Positions 7,933-15,516 of a DNA stretch of 64,000 nt are shown one piece after another (position 1 is the first letter of the stretch; each line of letters begins with the position of its first letter). The stretch covers positions 861,501 through 925,500 of the forward strand of contig NZ_CP072309.1 of the NCBI RefSeq assembly GCF_017726655.1. Reading direction: 5' to 3'. A program made the translations under genes and the position numbers. The stretch comes from Agrobacterium tumefaciens. Lineage in GTDB: Bacteria; Pseudomonadota; Alphaproteobacteria; Rhizobiales; Rhizobiaceae. The notes under the pieces were generated by a model. The model was not told the DNA's origin. It did no database searches and saw nothing but the letters and a program-made list of their open reading frames with translations.

Positions 7933-8691
7933 TCAATCTTTCTCGCGCGGCAGGCCCGCGACCGACCATCCCCCATCGACCGGTAGAACCACCCCGGTAA
8001 TGTAAGCAGCCTCATCACTCGCTAAAAAAGCAATCGCGCTGGCGACATCTTCAGCTGAACCGGCTCGACGCAAAGCCGATCGGCCGACCAGGTTTGCAGT
8101 CAACCATGGGTCGGACTTCATTCGATCAGCGGTACGTGGCGTCTCGATCAGACCGGGCGCGACCGCCACAACTCGGACGCCCATGGGGCCATAGTCGGTA
8201 GCCAATTGGCGCGTCATACCGCTGACAGCGGCCTTTGAGATCGAATAAGCCGCCATGGCGGAGGCACCTGTTTCCCCAAACATTGACCCAACATTAACGA
8301 TAACGCCGCCCCCCGCCATACGCGATATTGCAAGCCGGCATAGCCGGAACTGCGCTACAACATTGAGGTCTAGAAAATCGGAGAGTTCCTTTTCTGAAGT
8401 GTGCTCCGCAAGCTTTCCCCCTCCTCGCGCAGCACAATTGATGAGGACGTCTATCCTTGCGTTCGATCCGATAACGTCATTTATCTTTTCCGTGATAGCA
8501 GGATCGCCGATGTCGGCGGCAAGGGTTTGGATTTTCTCCGTGCCTGGCTCTTCGAGTGTGCGTAGCTTCACTAGCTCCTGATCAATCGCCAGTACGGCGG
8601 CACCCTCTTTCGCCAGTCTCAACGATGTGGAGCGGCCAATGCCTGAAGCCGCTCCGGTCACTATTGCGCGTTTTCCTTCTAAACCTTTCAC
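7933..8691 (-). CDS. Short-chain dehydrogenase/reductase (SDR), intact active site
   Basis: This classical SDR is 252 residues long from a GTG at 8691; the frame stays open upstream into the tautomerase gene, but that stretch has no SDR homology. The cofactor motif TGAASGIG is near residues 12-19, NCAARGGG is a variant NNAG motif, and the catalytic Ser136, Tyr149 and Lys153 are present (SMFG and YSISK). It probably oxidises or reduces a hydroxyl/keto group with NAD(P)(H) in the cytoplasm. It starts two bases after the tautomerase stop, so the two are coupled. The pathway step is unassigned. Candidates are oxidation of an alicyclic or benzylic alcohol before ring cleavage. Confidence 0.87.
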   Translation of the reverse strand: MKGLEGKRAIVTGAASGIGRSTSLRLAKEGAAVLAIDQELVKLRTLEEPGTEKIQTLAADIGDPAITEKINDVIGSNARIDVLINCAARGGGKLAEHTSEKELSDFLDLNVVAQFRLCRLAISRMAGGGVIVNVGSMFGETGASAMAAYSISKAAVSGMTRQLATDYGPMGVRVVAVAPGLIETPRTADRMKSDPWLTANLVGRSALRRAGSAEDVASAIAFLASDEAAYITGVVLPVDGGWSVAGLPREKD

Positions 8692-8692
8692 C

Positions 8693-8932
8693 TCACACGC
8701 TCCCTGTCTCAGCGGCCCTTTTTGCGCGGCGGGCTTGAACCTCCTCAATCGTAAGCGGATGTCCGCCAGAGGCCCATAAACCGCTACCAATTTCCGTAAT
8801 CGACATATGGACCGCCGGTCGAATCCCCTCCCCTCCCTGTCGGACAAAGGCGTCCGTGATGTCGGCGATAAGCGCCGTCTGCTGTTCGATCGTGAAAGCC
8901 CCTGCAAGATGTTGAATGCTGATAAATGGCAT
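8693..8932 (-). CDS. 4-oxalocrotonate tautomerase-like small enzyme
   Basis: This 79-residue protein begins MPFISIQHLAG, so removal of Met leaves the catalytic N-terminal proline of the tautomerase superfamily. Length and pattern (QQTALIADITDAFVRQGGE, VHMSITEIGSGLWASGG) fit the 4-OT/MIF-like fold, which works as an oligomer and interconverts enol and keto forms of 2-oxo acids. AGGAGG lies five bases before the ATG. It lies nine bases after the upstream SDR stop and directly precedes the second SDR. In this operon it may tautomerise an intermediate used by the FAH-family hydrolase. Confidence 0.8.
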   Translation of the reverse strand: MPFISIQHLAGAFTIEQQTALIADITDAFVRQGGEGIRPAVHMSITEIGSGLWASGGHPLTIEEVQARRAKRAAETGSV

Positions 8933-8941
8933 GCTTTCCTC

Positions 8942-9739
8942 CTACTCGATGATTGTGAACGAGACGCCGTGAACACCGCCATCTACAAGAAGGTCCGTGG
9001 CCTTGATGTAGTCGGCATGACCGGACGCCAAGAAGACGGCCGCAGCTGCGATATCGTCGGGTTCCGCAGGCCGGGCGCTCGGCACCTTGGCGATCATGCT
9101 CGCTCCAACTGCACGTTGTTCGTTAGTTCCGTTCCAAAACCGTTGGGTTGCAGGCGTCCTTGTCACCCCAGGACTTATGCTCACCGCTCTTATGCCATGA
9201 ACTGCGCCCTCAGCCGCCAACATGCGTGTCAAACCCAATACACCGGCTTTGGCCGCTCCATGAGCGGCACTTCGCATCGGCAGAAACTCGATATGGCCCG
9301 AAACTGACGCCGTATTGATGATCACGCCGCCGCCACGCGAAACTAAGTGCTGCCACACGGCACGGCACGCGACGTAGACGATTGTAAGCTCATCCCGAAT
9401 TGTTCTGTGCCACTCATCAAGGGTGGACTGGGCAAAGGGGCCGCGGGCATGCAAAGCGCCTGCGTTGTTGTATAGGATATCGATACCCCCGAATTCTTCG
9501 ATGGCGGCCCGCATCCACCGTCCTGCATCGTCCGGATCAGCTAGATCGAGCGGGTGTAGAGACATCATGCGTCCACCTGCAGCGGTGACTAACTCGACCG
9601 TCTCGCTGGCGGCTTCGACGTTCACATCGCATCCCACGACCCATGCACCCTCTTTCGCAAATGCAAGAGCCGCCGCTCTACCTTGTCCTCCCCCCGTCCC
9701 AGAGATCATCACGACCTTTTCATTCAACTTCATGTCCAT
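8942..9739 (-). CDS. Short-chain dehydrogenase/reductase-like protein with His in place of the catalytic Tyr
   Basis: This 265-residue SDR-fold protein has AGGAGG eight bases before the ATG. The cofactor region SGTGGGQGRA (near 13-22) and the NNAG motif at 91-94 are present, and so is Ser145. At the YxxxK position, however, it reads His160-Gly-Ala-Ala-Lys164, so the catalytic tyrosine is replaced by histidine (codon CAT). It may be a natural variant subfamily with changed chemistry, or a protein that binds cofactor without normal oxidoreductase activity. It is the first gene of the minus-strand catabolic unit and lies 32 bases from candidate operator 4. Confidence 0.83.
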   Translation of the reverse strand: MDMKLNEKVVMISGTGGGQGRAAALAFAKEGAWVVGCDVNVEAASETVELVTAAGGRMMSLHPLDLADPDDAGRWMRAAIEEFGGIDILYNNAGALHARGPFAQSTLDEWHRTIRDELTIVYVACRAVWQHLVSRGGGVIINTASVSGHIEFLPMRSAAHGAAKAGVLGLTRMLAAEGAVHGIRAVSISPGVTRTPATQRFWNGTNEQRAVGASMIAKVPSARPAEPDDIAAAAVFLASGHADYIKATDLLVDGGVHGVSFTIIE

Positions 9740-9770
9740 GCGATGCTCCTCCTAGCCAGAAGTTAATTTA

Positions 9771-9793
9771 TGCACAAACAAACGTATTGTGCA
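9771..9793. promoter_or_regulatory. Candidate GntR operator 4 (TGCACAA-N9-TTGTGCA, divergent promoter region)
   Basis: The best copy of the repeat: TGCACAA (9771-9777), nine bases, TTGTGCA (9787-9793), a perfect seven-base inverted repeat. It lies between the minus-strand SDR start (9739) and the plus-strand gentisate dioxygenase start (9876), so a single bound repressor could control both directions. Confidence 0.65.
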
Positions 9794-9875
9794 ATCTTTG
9801 GGATGCTGGCATAGTCATGACCGATAGTGAGAACGGTCGAGCGGTTGATCGTTGACAGGCAAACGGAGTTTTCGA

Positions 9876-10970
9876 ATGGACGCCCCTGCGAACTTGAAGC
9901 CCATCACGCCCCAAGAAGAGGAAGCTCTGAGGCAACTCTACGCGGACTTCAGCGACGAACATCTTATGCCGCTGTGGACACAGCTTGACGACTTGATGCC
10001 GAGGCATCCCTCACCAAAAGCCGTTGCTCATATCTGGAAGTGGGCAAAGCTTTATCCTCTTGCAAAGCGCTCGGGTGATCTGGTTCCTGTTGGCCGGGGC
10101 GGGGAACGACGCGCCATTGGGCTTGGGAACCCGGGCCTTGGGGGGCGGCCGTACATCAGCCCAACATTGTGGGCAGCAATCCAGTATCTCGGTCCAAAGG
10201 AAACGGCCCCAGAACACCGGCATTCGCAGAATGCATTTCGCTTCGTTGTGGAAGGAGAGGGCGTCTGGACGGTCGTTAACGGTGACCCAGTCCGCATGAG
10301 CCGTGGCGACCTCTTGCTGACGCCGGGTTGGAATTTTCATGGCCACCACAATGAGACTGACAAGCCGATGGCATGGATAGATGGTCTGGACATTCCGTTT
10401 TCTCAGCAAAATGATGTCGGCTTTTTTGAATTTGGTTCTGAACGGGTCACCGACTACGCGACTCCGAGATTTTCCAGATCTGAGCGCTTGTGGGCCCACC
10501 CAGGTCTTCGTCCGTTATCGGGACTGCATGAAACCGTAAGCTCCCCAATCGCAGCTTATAGGTGGGAGTACACGGATCGGGCGCTTACAGAGCAACTCCT
10601 ACTCGAGGATGAGGGGCAGCCAGCGACCGTTGAGCAGGGTCATGCAGCGATCCGTTATATCAATCCGACGAACGGTGGAGATGTGATGCCGACCATCAGA
10701 GCAGAGTTCCATCGTCTGCGCGCCGGCGCCACAACGCCTGCCCGCCGAGAAGTCGGTTCAAGTGTTTTTCAAGTTTTCGAGGGCTCAGGTTCCGTCATAC
10801 TCGATGGGAAGGTACAACAACTTGATGTCGGCGACCTGTTCGTCGTTCCGTCATGGATATCGTGGTCGCTGCAAGCGGAAACACAGTTCGATCTGTTTCG
10901 CTTCTCGGATGCTCCGATCATGGAGCGCCTTGGTTTTGCACGCACGCACATTGACGATGGCGAACGCTAG
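9876..10970 (+). CDS. Gentisate 1,2-dioxygenase
   Basis: This 364-residue bicupin opens the aromatic ring of gentisate (2,5-dihydroxybenzoate) between C1 and C2 with O2, giving maleylpyruvate. The N-terminal cupin carries His114 and His116 in APEHRHSQNAFRF and a later histidine group (GWNFHGHH, 152-158) that would complete the Fe(II) site. The second cupin spans about 270-350. I chose the ATG at 9876, which has GGAG seven bases upstream; an in-frame TTG at 9852 is possible. It is the first gene of the plus-strand operon that carries all the downstream steps, which makes the assignment strong. Confidence 0.92.
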   Translation: MDAPANLKPITPQEEEALRQLYADFSDEHLMPLWTQLDDLMPRHPSPKAVAHIWKWAKLYPLAKRSGDLVPVGRGGERRAIGLGNPGLGGRPYISPTLWAAIQYLGPKETAPEHRHSQNAFRFVVEGEGVWTVVNGDPVRMSRGDLLLTPGWNFHGHHNETDKPMAWIDGLDIPFSQQNDVGFFEFGSERVTDYATPRFSRSERLWAHPGLRPLSGLHETVSSPIAAYRWEYTDRALTEQLLLEDEGQPATVEQGHAAIRYINPTNGGDVMPTIRAEFHRLRAGATTPARREVGSSVFQVFEGSGSVILDGKVQQLDVGDLFVVPSWISWSLQAETQFDLFRFSDAPIMERLGFARTHIDDGER

Positions 10971-10991
10971 CCCCTGTCAAGGAGAGTCATC

Positions 10992-11783
10992 GTGACGCAC
11001 AATAAATACATCGACGACCAGACTGCATTGAGGGAGAGGCAGGGGAGAGGCGCGCGATATGATTCACCTGCCGCCCCTGCACAGGAACTGATGCTTGCCC
11101 GTCGCGGCACTGCCTATTTCGCCAGGATCCTGAAGGGCATCAAGGACGAAGACCTCGATGTGGCATCGATGATCCCACATTGGACCCGGCGGCATGTGAT
11201 AGCCTACATCGCTTATCAGGCACGGCAGTTGGCGCTTATGATAGAGGCGGTTCATGACGGTTCGCCTATTCCTGTCTTTGACACTCAAACGATGAGCACG
11301 CTCATAGAAGACGGCGCTACGCTTCCTGCGCGTGCACTTCGAAACCTCTTTGATCATGCCGAGGTGCATTTGAACGTTGTCTGGCGCGACCTGTCGGCGG
11401 ACAATTGGGCTGCGACGGTTATGTTGGACGGTACGCAGGTCGGGATCAGAGAAACCCCTTGGATCCGAGCCCGCGCTGTCTGGGTACATGCTGTAGATCT
11501 CGCAAGCCAAGGCTCGTTTCTTGATTTTCCGGCCGTGCTGCTCAACGAATTGCTGAATGATCTAGGTACGACAGCGTCATTTGCGAAATACTCTTTTGAG
11601 CGGCAGAGCAACGACTGCTGGATCATCCGTCCGGACCGAGAACAAGAACCAATTTTCGCGCATCCCGCTGATGCCGTGCGCTGGCTAAGCGGACGGGGCG
11701 CAAGGGGGCTAAGTGGCCTACCTCGCACCGACGCTACCTTCGAAATTCCACTTTGGCCTCAAATCTTCGCCGCATCTGCTTAA
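10992..11783 (+). CDS. Maleylpyruvate isomerase family protein of the DinB/mycothiol-dependent (MDMPI) type
   Basis: This 263-residue protein resembles the MDMPI/DinB-fold family, which isomerises maleylpyruvate to fumarylpyruvate with mycothiol in actinobacteria. The family signatures HWTRRHVIAYIAYQARQL (His68) and RARAVWVHAVDL (His166) are present. The residue four before His166, normally the zinc-ligand Glu of an (E)VWxHxVDL motif, is Ala162. Start is GTG at 10992 with AAGGAG seven bases upstream. It sits between the dioxygenase and fumarylpyruvate hydrolase genes. Proteobacteria do not make mycothiol and a zeta-GST isomerase is encoded in the same operon, so its thiol partner, metal site and need are all in doubt. 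Confidence 0.8.
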   Translation: MTHNKYIDDQTALRERQGRGARYDSPAAPAQELMLARRGTAYFARILKGIKDEDLDVASMIPHWTRRHVIAYIAYQARQLALMIEAVHDGSPIPVFDTQTMSTLIEDGATLPARALRNLFDHAEVHLNVVWRDLSADNWAATVMLDGTQVGIRETPWIRARAVWVHAVDLASQGSFLDFPAVLLNELLNDLGTTASFAKYSFERQSNDCWIIRPDREQEPIFAHPADAVRWLSGRGARGLSGLPRTDATFEIPLWPQIFAASA

Positions 11784-11827
11784 GTTCGACGAACGATGAA
11801 TATTACCCATCATAAGGACACCGCATT

Positions 11828-12529
11828 ATGACTTCTGTCGTTCTTTTCGACGTACCTCCTGCCCCAACCGTTGCGGTCGCAGGGCTACAAACGCGCTTTC
11901 CCGTAAACAGGATCTTTTGCGTTGGCCGAAACTATGTCGAGCACGCCAAAGAGATGGGCGTGGAAGTCGACCGCGAGACACCGTTTTATTTCCTGAAATC
12001 GCCACATGCCATCGTGGAGAGCGGAGCGCAAATTGCCTACCCGCCCGGAACCTCGAACTATCACTACGAAATGGAATTTGTTGTTGCCATTGGAAGCCCC
12101 GCCTACAAGGTGTCCGTGAAAAACGCACTTAGCCATGTCTACGGCTATGCAACGGGCCTTGACATGACCAGACGAGATCTTCAGCTCGACGCGCGAGCAA
12201 AGGGTCGCCCCTGGGACCTTGGCAAAGACTTTGAGCAATCGGCTGTGATATCGACAGTCGTAAGGCAAGAGGAATTTGGCGCCATCGCTGATCAACGAAT
12301 ATGGCTCGAAGTGGACGGAAGAACCCTTCAGGATGCGCAGCTTTCTGATCTGGTCTGGCGTGTTCCAGAGCTCATTAGCCATCTGTCGGGATTTTACCAC
12401 CTTCAGCCTGGCGACGTCATTTTTACAGGCACGCCCGCAGGGGTCGGCGCTGTTGTACCGGGGAATGTAATCCGCGGCGGCATCGACGGCCTGCCCGGTA
12501 TCGAATTGCACATCGGGCAAGAATCGTGA
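11828..12529 (+). CDS. Fumarylpyruvate hydrolase (FAH family, NagK-like)
   Basis: This 233-residue short-form FAH enzyme has VGRNYVEHAKEM at the start of the domain, metal-binding Glu residues in YHYEMEFVVAIG, TRRDLQLDARAKGRPWDLGKDF, and GDVIFTGTPAGVGAV at the end. The WDLGKDF segment and short length fit fumarylpyruvate hydrolases of gentisate pathways, which yield fumarate and pyruvate. AAGGA lies nine bases before the ATG. The stop overlaps the following zeta-GST start (ATGA), so the hydrolase and the isomerase that feeds it are translationally coupled. Confidence 0.9.
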   Translation: MTSVVLFDVPPAPTVAVAGLQTRFPVNRIFCVGRNYVEHAKEMGVEVDRETPFYFLKSPHAIVESGAQIAYPPGTSNYHYEMEFVVAIGSPAYKVSVKNALSHVYGYATGLDMTRRDLQLDARAKGRPWDLGKDFEQSAVISTVVRQEEFGAIADQRIWLEVDGRTLQDAQLSDLVWRVPELISHLSGFYHLQPGDVIFTGTPAGVGAVVPGNVIRGGIDGLPGIELHIGQES

Positions 12530-13176
12530 TGAAGTTTTTTGGTTATTTTCGTAGTTCGTCTGCCTACCGCTGCCGCATCGCTTTTAACCTGAAAGGGATC
12601 ACGCCCGATTTCATTTCGGTTCATCTCAGGCGCGACGGTGGCCAGCAAAAGAGATCCGAGTATCGTGCAATCAATCCTCAGGCGCTTGTGCCAACGCTTG
12701 AAGAAGGTGGTTTCTTACTGACGCAATCGTTGGCGATCATCGAGTGGCTGGACGAAACCCGCCCTGCCCCTCCGCTATTGCCGGCTGATACAAACGAACG
12801 TGCTTGGGTGCGCGCATTTGCACAAGCAATCGCGTGCGACATTCATCCTCTTCAAAATCTCCGTGTTCTGGATTATTTGAAAACAGATCTTGGCCATGAC
12901 CAGAAAGTCGCTGATGAGTGGTGCCGACGGTGGATATCAGAGGGGCTCGCGGCATGTGAGATGCTCCTGCAAAATCGTCCATTTGACGGCGCTTTCGTTT
13001 CGGGAAATGCTCCGGGGCTCGCGGATTTATGCCTCATTCCGCAGTTGTTCTCCGCTGATAGGTTCGGCGTAGATACCTCGGCATTTCGGCAGCTCAAGGT
13101 GATCCGTGAACGTTGTGAATCGCTTGACGCCTTTGCGCTCGCACATCCAGCAAAGCAACCGGATGCTGAAGTCTGA
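12526..13176 (+). CDS. Maleylpyruvate (maleylacetoacetate) isomerase, zeta-class glutathione transferase
   Basis: This 216-residue protein has the thioredoxin-like N-terminal domain with the zeta signature FRSSSAYRCRIAFNLKG (a SSxxxR-type glutathione site), TQSLAIIEWLDE at the GSH-binding edge, and an all-helical C-terminal domain containing GNAPGLADLCLIPQL. It uses glutathione to isomerise cis maleylpyruvate to trans fumarylpyruvate, the middle step of gentisate breakdown. The gene overlaps the hydrolase by four bases. Its presence next to an MDMPI-type isomerase homologue gives the operon two unrelated folds for the same step. Confidence 0.92.
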   Translation: MMKFFGYFRSSSAYRCRIAFNLKGITPDFISVHLRRDGGQQKRSEYRAINPQALVPTLEEGGFLLTQSLAIIEWLDETRPAPPLLPADTNERAWVRAFAQAIACDIHPLQNLRVLDYLKTDLGHDQKVADEWCRRWISEGLAACEMLLQNRPFDGAFVSGNAPGLADLCLIPQLFSADRFGVDTSAFRQLKVIRERCESLDAFALAHPAKQPDAEV

Positions 13177-13401
13177 TCGGGCTATTAAGCGAGAGCTCTA
13201 ATAGAGCCGTGCCTATTCGTCGGCCGTCGATCAAGTCAGCATCGTCGGTTACCGCATCACTGACAGCAGAGATAGCGAGACCATTCCCTCAAATTGTGGA
13301 ATGCTGCCTTTCTCGTTTTCGCTCTTCAAGTGGAGCCCTTGCGAGCTCATTTTCAATTCGACGAAAGGAAGCCCTTTCGCAATTTGAAAAGGAGAACAAC
13401 A

Positions 13402-13950
13402 ATGTCCCGCATTCCCACACCAGCTACAATCGACGATGCACCAGAGGAATCTCGGACGATCCTCGAGTCTATTAAGAAGCAGATAGGATCGGTACCGAAC
13501 ATCTTTCGGCTGGTCTCAAATAGTCCTGCCGCACTCACCGGGCTGACGTCTCTTCAAGGTGCATTGGCAAAAGGGAAACTCGCTCCAGCCACGCGCGAAC
13601 GTATCGCGCTCGCCATGGCCGAAGCGAACGGCTGCGACTACTGCCTGTCTGCTCATTCGTTTACGGGCACCAAGTTCGCCAAGCTCGACGCCGATGAAAT
13701 CTTTGCGAACCGTCGGGGCACATCGAATGATCCGAAGGCCGCTGCTGCTGTAGAATTTGCCCGTGCGCTAACGACCACAAGAGGCGCTGTCGGTCCAGAG
13801 GAAATCGCCAAGGTCCGATCAGCCGGCTACGCTGATGCCGAGATTGTAGAGATCATCGCTCACGTCGCTCTCAACACCTTCACAAATTACGTCAACGAGG
13901 CGTTAGAAACTGAGATCGACTTCCCTCGCATCGATAAGGCTGCGGCCTAA
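13402..13950 (+). CDS. Carboxymuconolactone decarboxylase/AhpD-like family protein
   Basis: This 182-residue protein of the CMD/peroxidase-related fold has Cys78-x2-Cys81 and His85 in GCDYCLSAHSF, the redox-active CxxC-x3-His of AhpD-like proteins. Such proteins reduce peroxides or act as general disulfide reductants; the CMD name does not imply lactone decarboxylation when CxxC is present. The ATG at 13402 follows a GAAAAGGAG site; the open frame begins earlier but that extension has no homology. It lies 225 bases after the gentisate operon, so it may have its own promoter, and it precedes a DUF1348 protein. A role against oxidative by-products is inference. Confidence 0.82.
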   Translation: MSRIPTPATIDDAPEESRTILESIKKQIGSVPNIFRLVSNSPAALTGLTSLQGALAKGKLAPATRERIALAMAEANGCDYCLSAHSFTGTKFAKLDADEIFANRRGTSNDPKAAAAVEFARALTTTRGAVGPEEIAKVRSAGYADAEIVEIIAHVALNTFTNYVNEALETEIDFPRIDKAAA

Positions 13951-14012
13951 TTTAAAAGGGGAACGACCCAAGTCGTTACCCTCCCGCTTTGTCCCCGTCT
14001 GAGGAGCTACCA

Positions 14013-14477
14013 ATGTCACGACCCCCGCTTCCACCGTTCACCAAAGACACTGCTATCGAAAAAGTACGCCTCGCAGAGGACGGCTGGAATAGTCGCGATG
14101 CGGCCAAGGTGGCCTTGGCCTACACCTTGGATACGCGCTGGCGAAATCGCGCCGAATTCGCCAAAAACCGGGCTGAAGCCGAGGCATTCTTGACCCGTAA
14201 GTGGAATAAAGAGCTAGATTATCGGCTCATCAAGGAGCTTTGGGCTTTTACTGATAATCGGATTGCCGTCCGTTACGCCTACGAATACCACGACGACAGT
14301 GGCCAGTGGTTCCGCGCCTATGGAAACGAGAATTGGGAATTTGCTGAAGATGGGCTCATGCGGGAACGACATGCCAGCATCAATGAGCAGCCCATCAGTG
14401 AAGCCGACCGAAAGTTTCGTTGGCCATTAGGTCGCAGACCTGATGATCACCCCGGCTTGAGTGACTTCGGTTTCTGA
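14013..14477 (+). CDS. DUF1348 (NTF2/SnoaL-like) protein
   Basis: This 154-residue protein is the DUF1348 type of nuclear-transport-factor-2-like fold. Its features are the N-terminal helix with [27 protein letters not shown], the strand-rich [36 protein letters not shown], and the C-terminal [26 protein letters not shown] lies six bases before the ATG at 14013. The fold makes a cone-shaped pocket; the enzymatic role of this family is unknown. It follows the CxxC protein by 62 bases and probably shares its transcript, ending at the hairpin at 14505. Confidence 0.8.
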   Translation: MSRPPLPPFTKDTAIEKVRLAEDGWNSRDAAKVALAYTLDTRWRNRAEFAKNRAEAEAFLTRKWNKELDYRLIKELWAFTDNRIAVRYAYEYHDDSGQWFRAYGNENWEFAEDGLMRERHASINEQPISEADRKFRWPLGRRPDDHPGLSDFGF

Positions 14478-14856
14478 ACGAGGTTCTAGCTCTGCATTGC
14501 CTTGAACGCGCCGATCCCATGGACTGGCGCGTTTTGCGCGTTGTCGAAGCTGCGAGTCGCCCTTCAGAGCTCGCGATAATCCTGGTTCTCAAGGAGCTCT
14601 TTGATAGTTCTTAGTCGCATGTCTTAAGCTTCTCGTGAGGAAGACATTTTCCGATTGGAGCGACAGTCCGTCAACAGACATAAACTGTTCCGATATGAGG
14701 AATTAACAGAGCGGCAATGGGGGTATATGCTAAAATTAGCCTCAGACGAATTCGCTGTCCCAGGCTACTTCGTTTGCTTGTTGTGTGGCGAGAATTATAC
14801 GTTATCTATTCTAGCCCAATGCAACTGACGGGTGATTTTGCCGTTCTACGTCGAAG
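14478..14856. other. Intergenic region without recognised genes
   Basis: This 379-base stretch lies between the DUF1348 gene and the PAS protein. Apart from the hairpin at 14505-14535, I see no gene, repeat or RNA. It should hold the promoter of the PAS gene; the AT-rich part around 14680-14820 is the likely location, but no clear -35/-10 pair could be assigned. Confidence 0.5.
14505..14535 (+). terminator. Candidate intrinsic terminator after the DUF1348 gene
   Basis: AACGCGCC (14505-14512) and GGCGCGTT (14526-14533) form an eight-base-pair stem with a 13-base loop, followed by TTTT at 14532-14535. It starts 27 bases after the DUF1348 stop. The T run is short, so efficiency is uncertain. 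Confidence 0.5.
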
Positions 14857-15432
14857 GTGGAAGGTCAACCGCTAATCAAGGGGCAACAATTGTCACTCGC
14901 AGTCAATAAGACAGAACCTGATGCATGCTACACGGGCCTATTTACGTGGGATCTGAAGGCAGACGCCGTCTATGCCGACGAGGTCATGGCTGTTCTCTTC
15001 GGAATGGAGCCTGAAAAGGCAAAGAAGGGACAGCCCATCATCGAATATCTTCACAAAATTGTTCCAGCGGAAAAATCGGGTCTCAAAGATGCGATCGACG
15101 ACGCCATACTATCGGGCGACCGTTACTCACATAAGTATAAAGTCTTGACCCAAAACGGAGATCAGGTTGATGTGACAACGATCGGCCAATGTTTCCGTGA
15201 TGCCTCAGGCACGCCGTCGGTCTACGCTGGAGTTATGTATCTTGGTTGGCATGATGATCTTTCGGCCGGACCGGCTTTCTGGCATTGCCTGCGGGCATTG
15301 AGTCTCGCCCAAGCGAACAGGCGCCTCGATATCGTAAAGAATATCGAAAAGGCCCTGAAGCTGCTTCGTAAGAAACTAACCGGCAACCTCGATTTAACAT
15401 CACCAAATTTGGTGTTCACCGGAAACCGGTAA
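14857..15432 (+). CDS. Stand-alone PAS-domain protein
   Basis: This protein has up to 191 residues. Residues about 20-130 read as one PAS fold (LFTWDLKADAVYADEVMAVLFGMEP, the typical acidic-helix and YLHKIVPAEKSGLKDAIDDAI segment, then KYKVLTQNGDQVDVTTIGQCFRDASGTP). The C-terminal tail is basic and helical (LDIVKNIEKALKLLRKK). No kinase, cyclase or DNA-binding domain is attached, so it is an orphan sensor or a partner protein. The start is uncertain: GTG at 14857 has a poor ribosome site, and an in-frame TTG at 14890 has AAGGGG six bases upstream. Ligand and partner are unknown. Confidence 0.65.
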   Translation: MEGQPLIKGQQLSLAVNKTEPDACYTGLFTWDLKADAVYADEVMAVLFGMEPEKAKKGQPIIEYLHKIVPAEKSGLKDAIDDAILSGDRYSHKYKVLTQNGDQVDVTTIGQCFRDASGTPSVYAGVMYLGWHDDLSAGPAFWHCLRALSLAQANRRLDIVKNIEKALKLLRKKLTGNLDLTSPNLVFTGNR

Positions 15433-15516
15433 AGTTCTCCGATAGGATAGGATCGCCTCGTCAGCGCTGCGATAAGGGATCATTCATTTAACGATCGCGC
15501 TATACTGGCGCTTCGC

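Noticed and set aside
8692..8982. 97-codon N-terminal extension of the SDR frame
   Set aside because: It overlaps the tautomerase gene in another frame and has no SDR homology; the GTG at 8691 fits the normal start of the fold.
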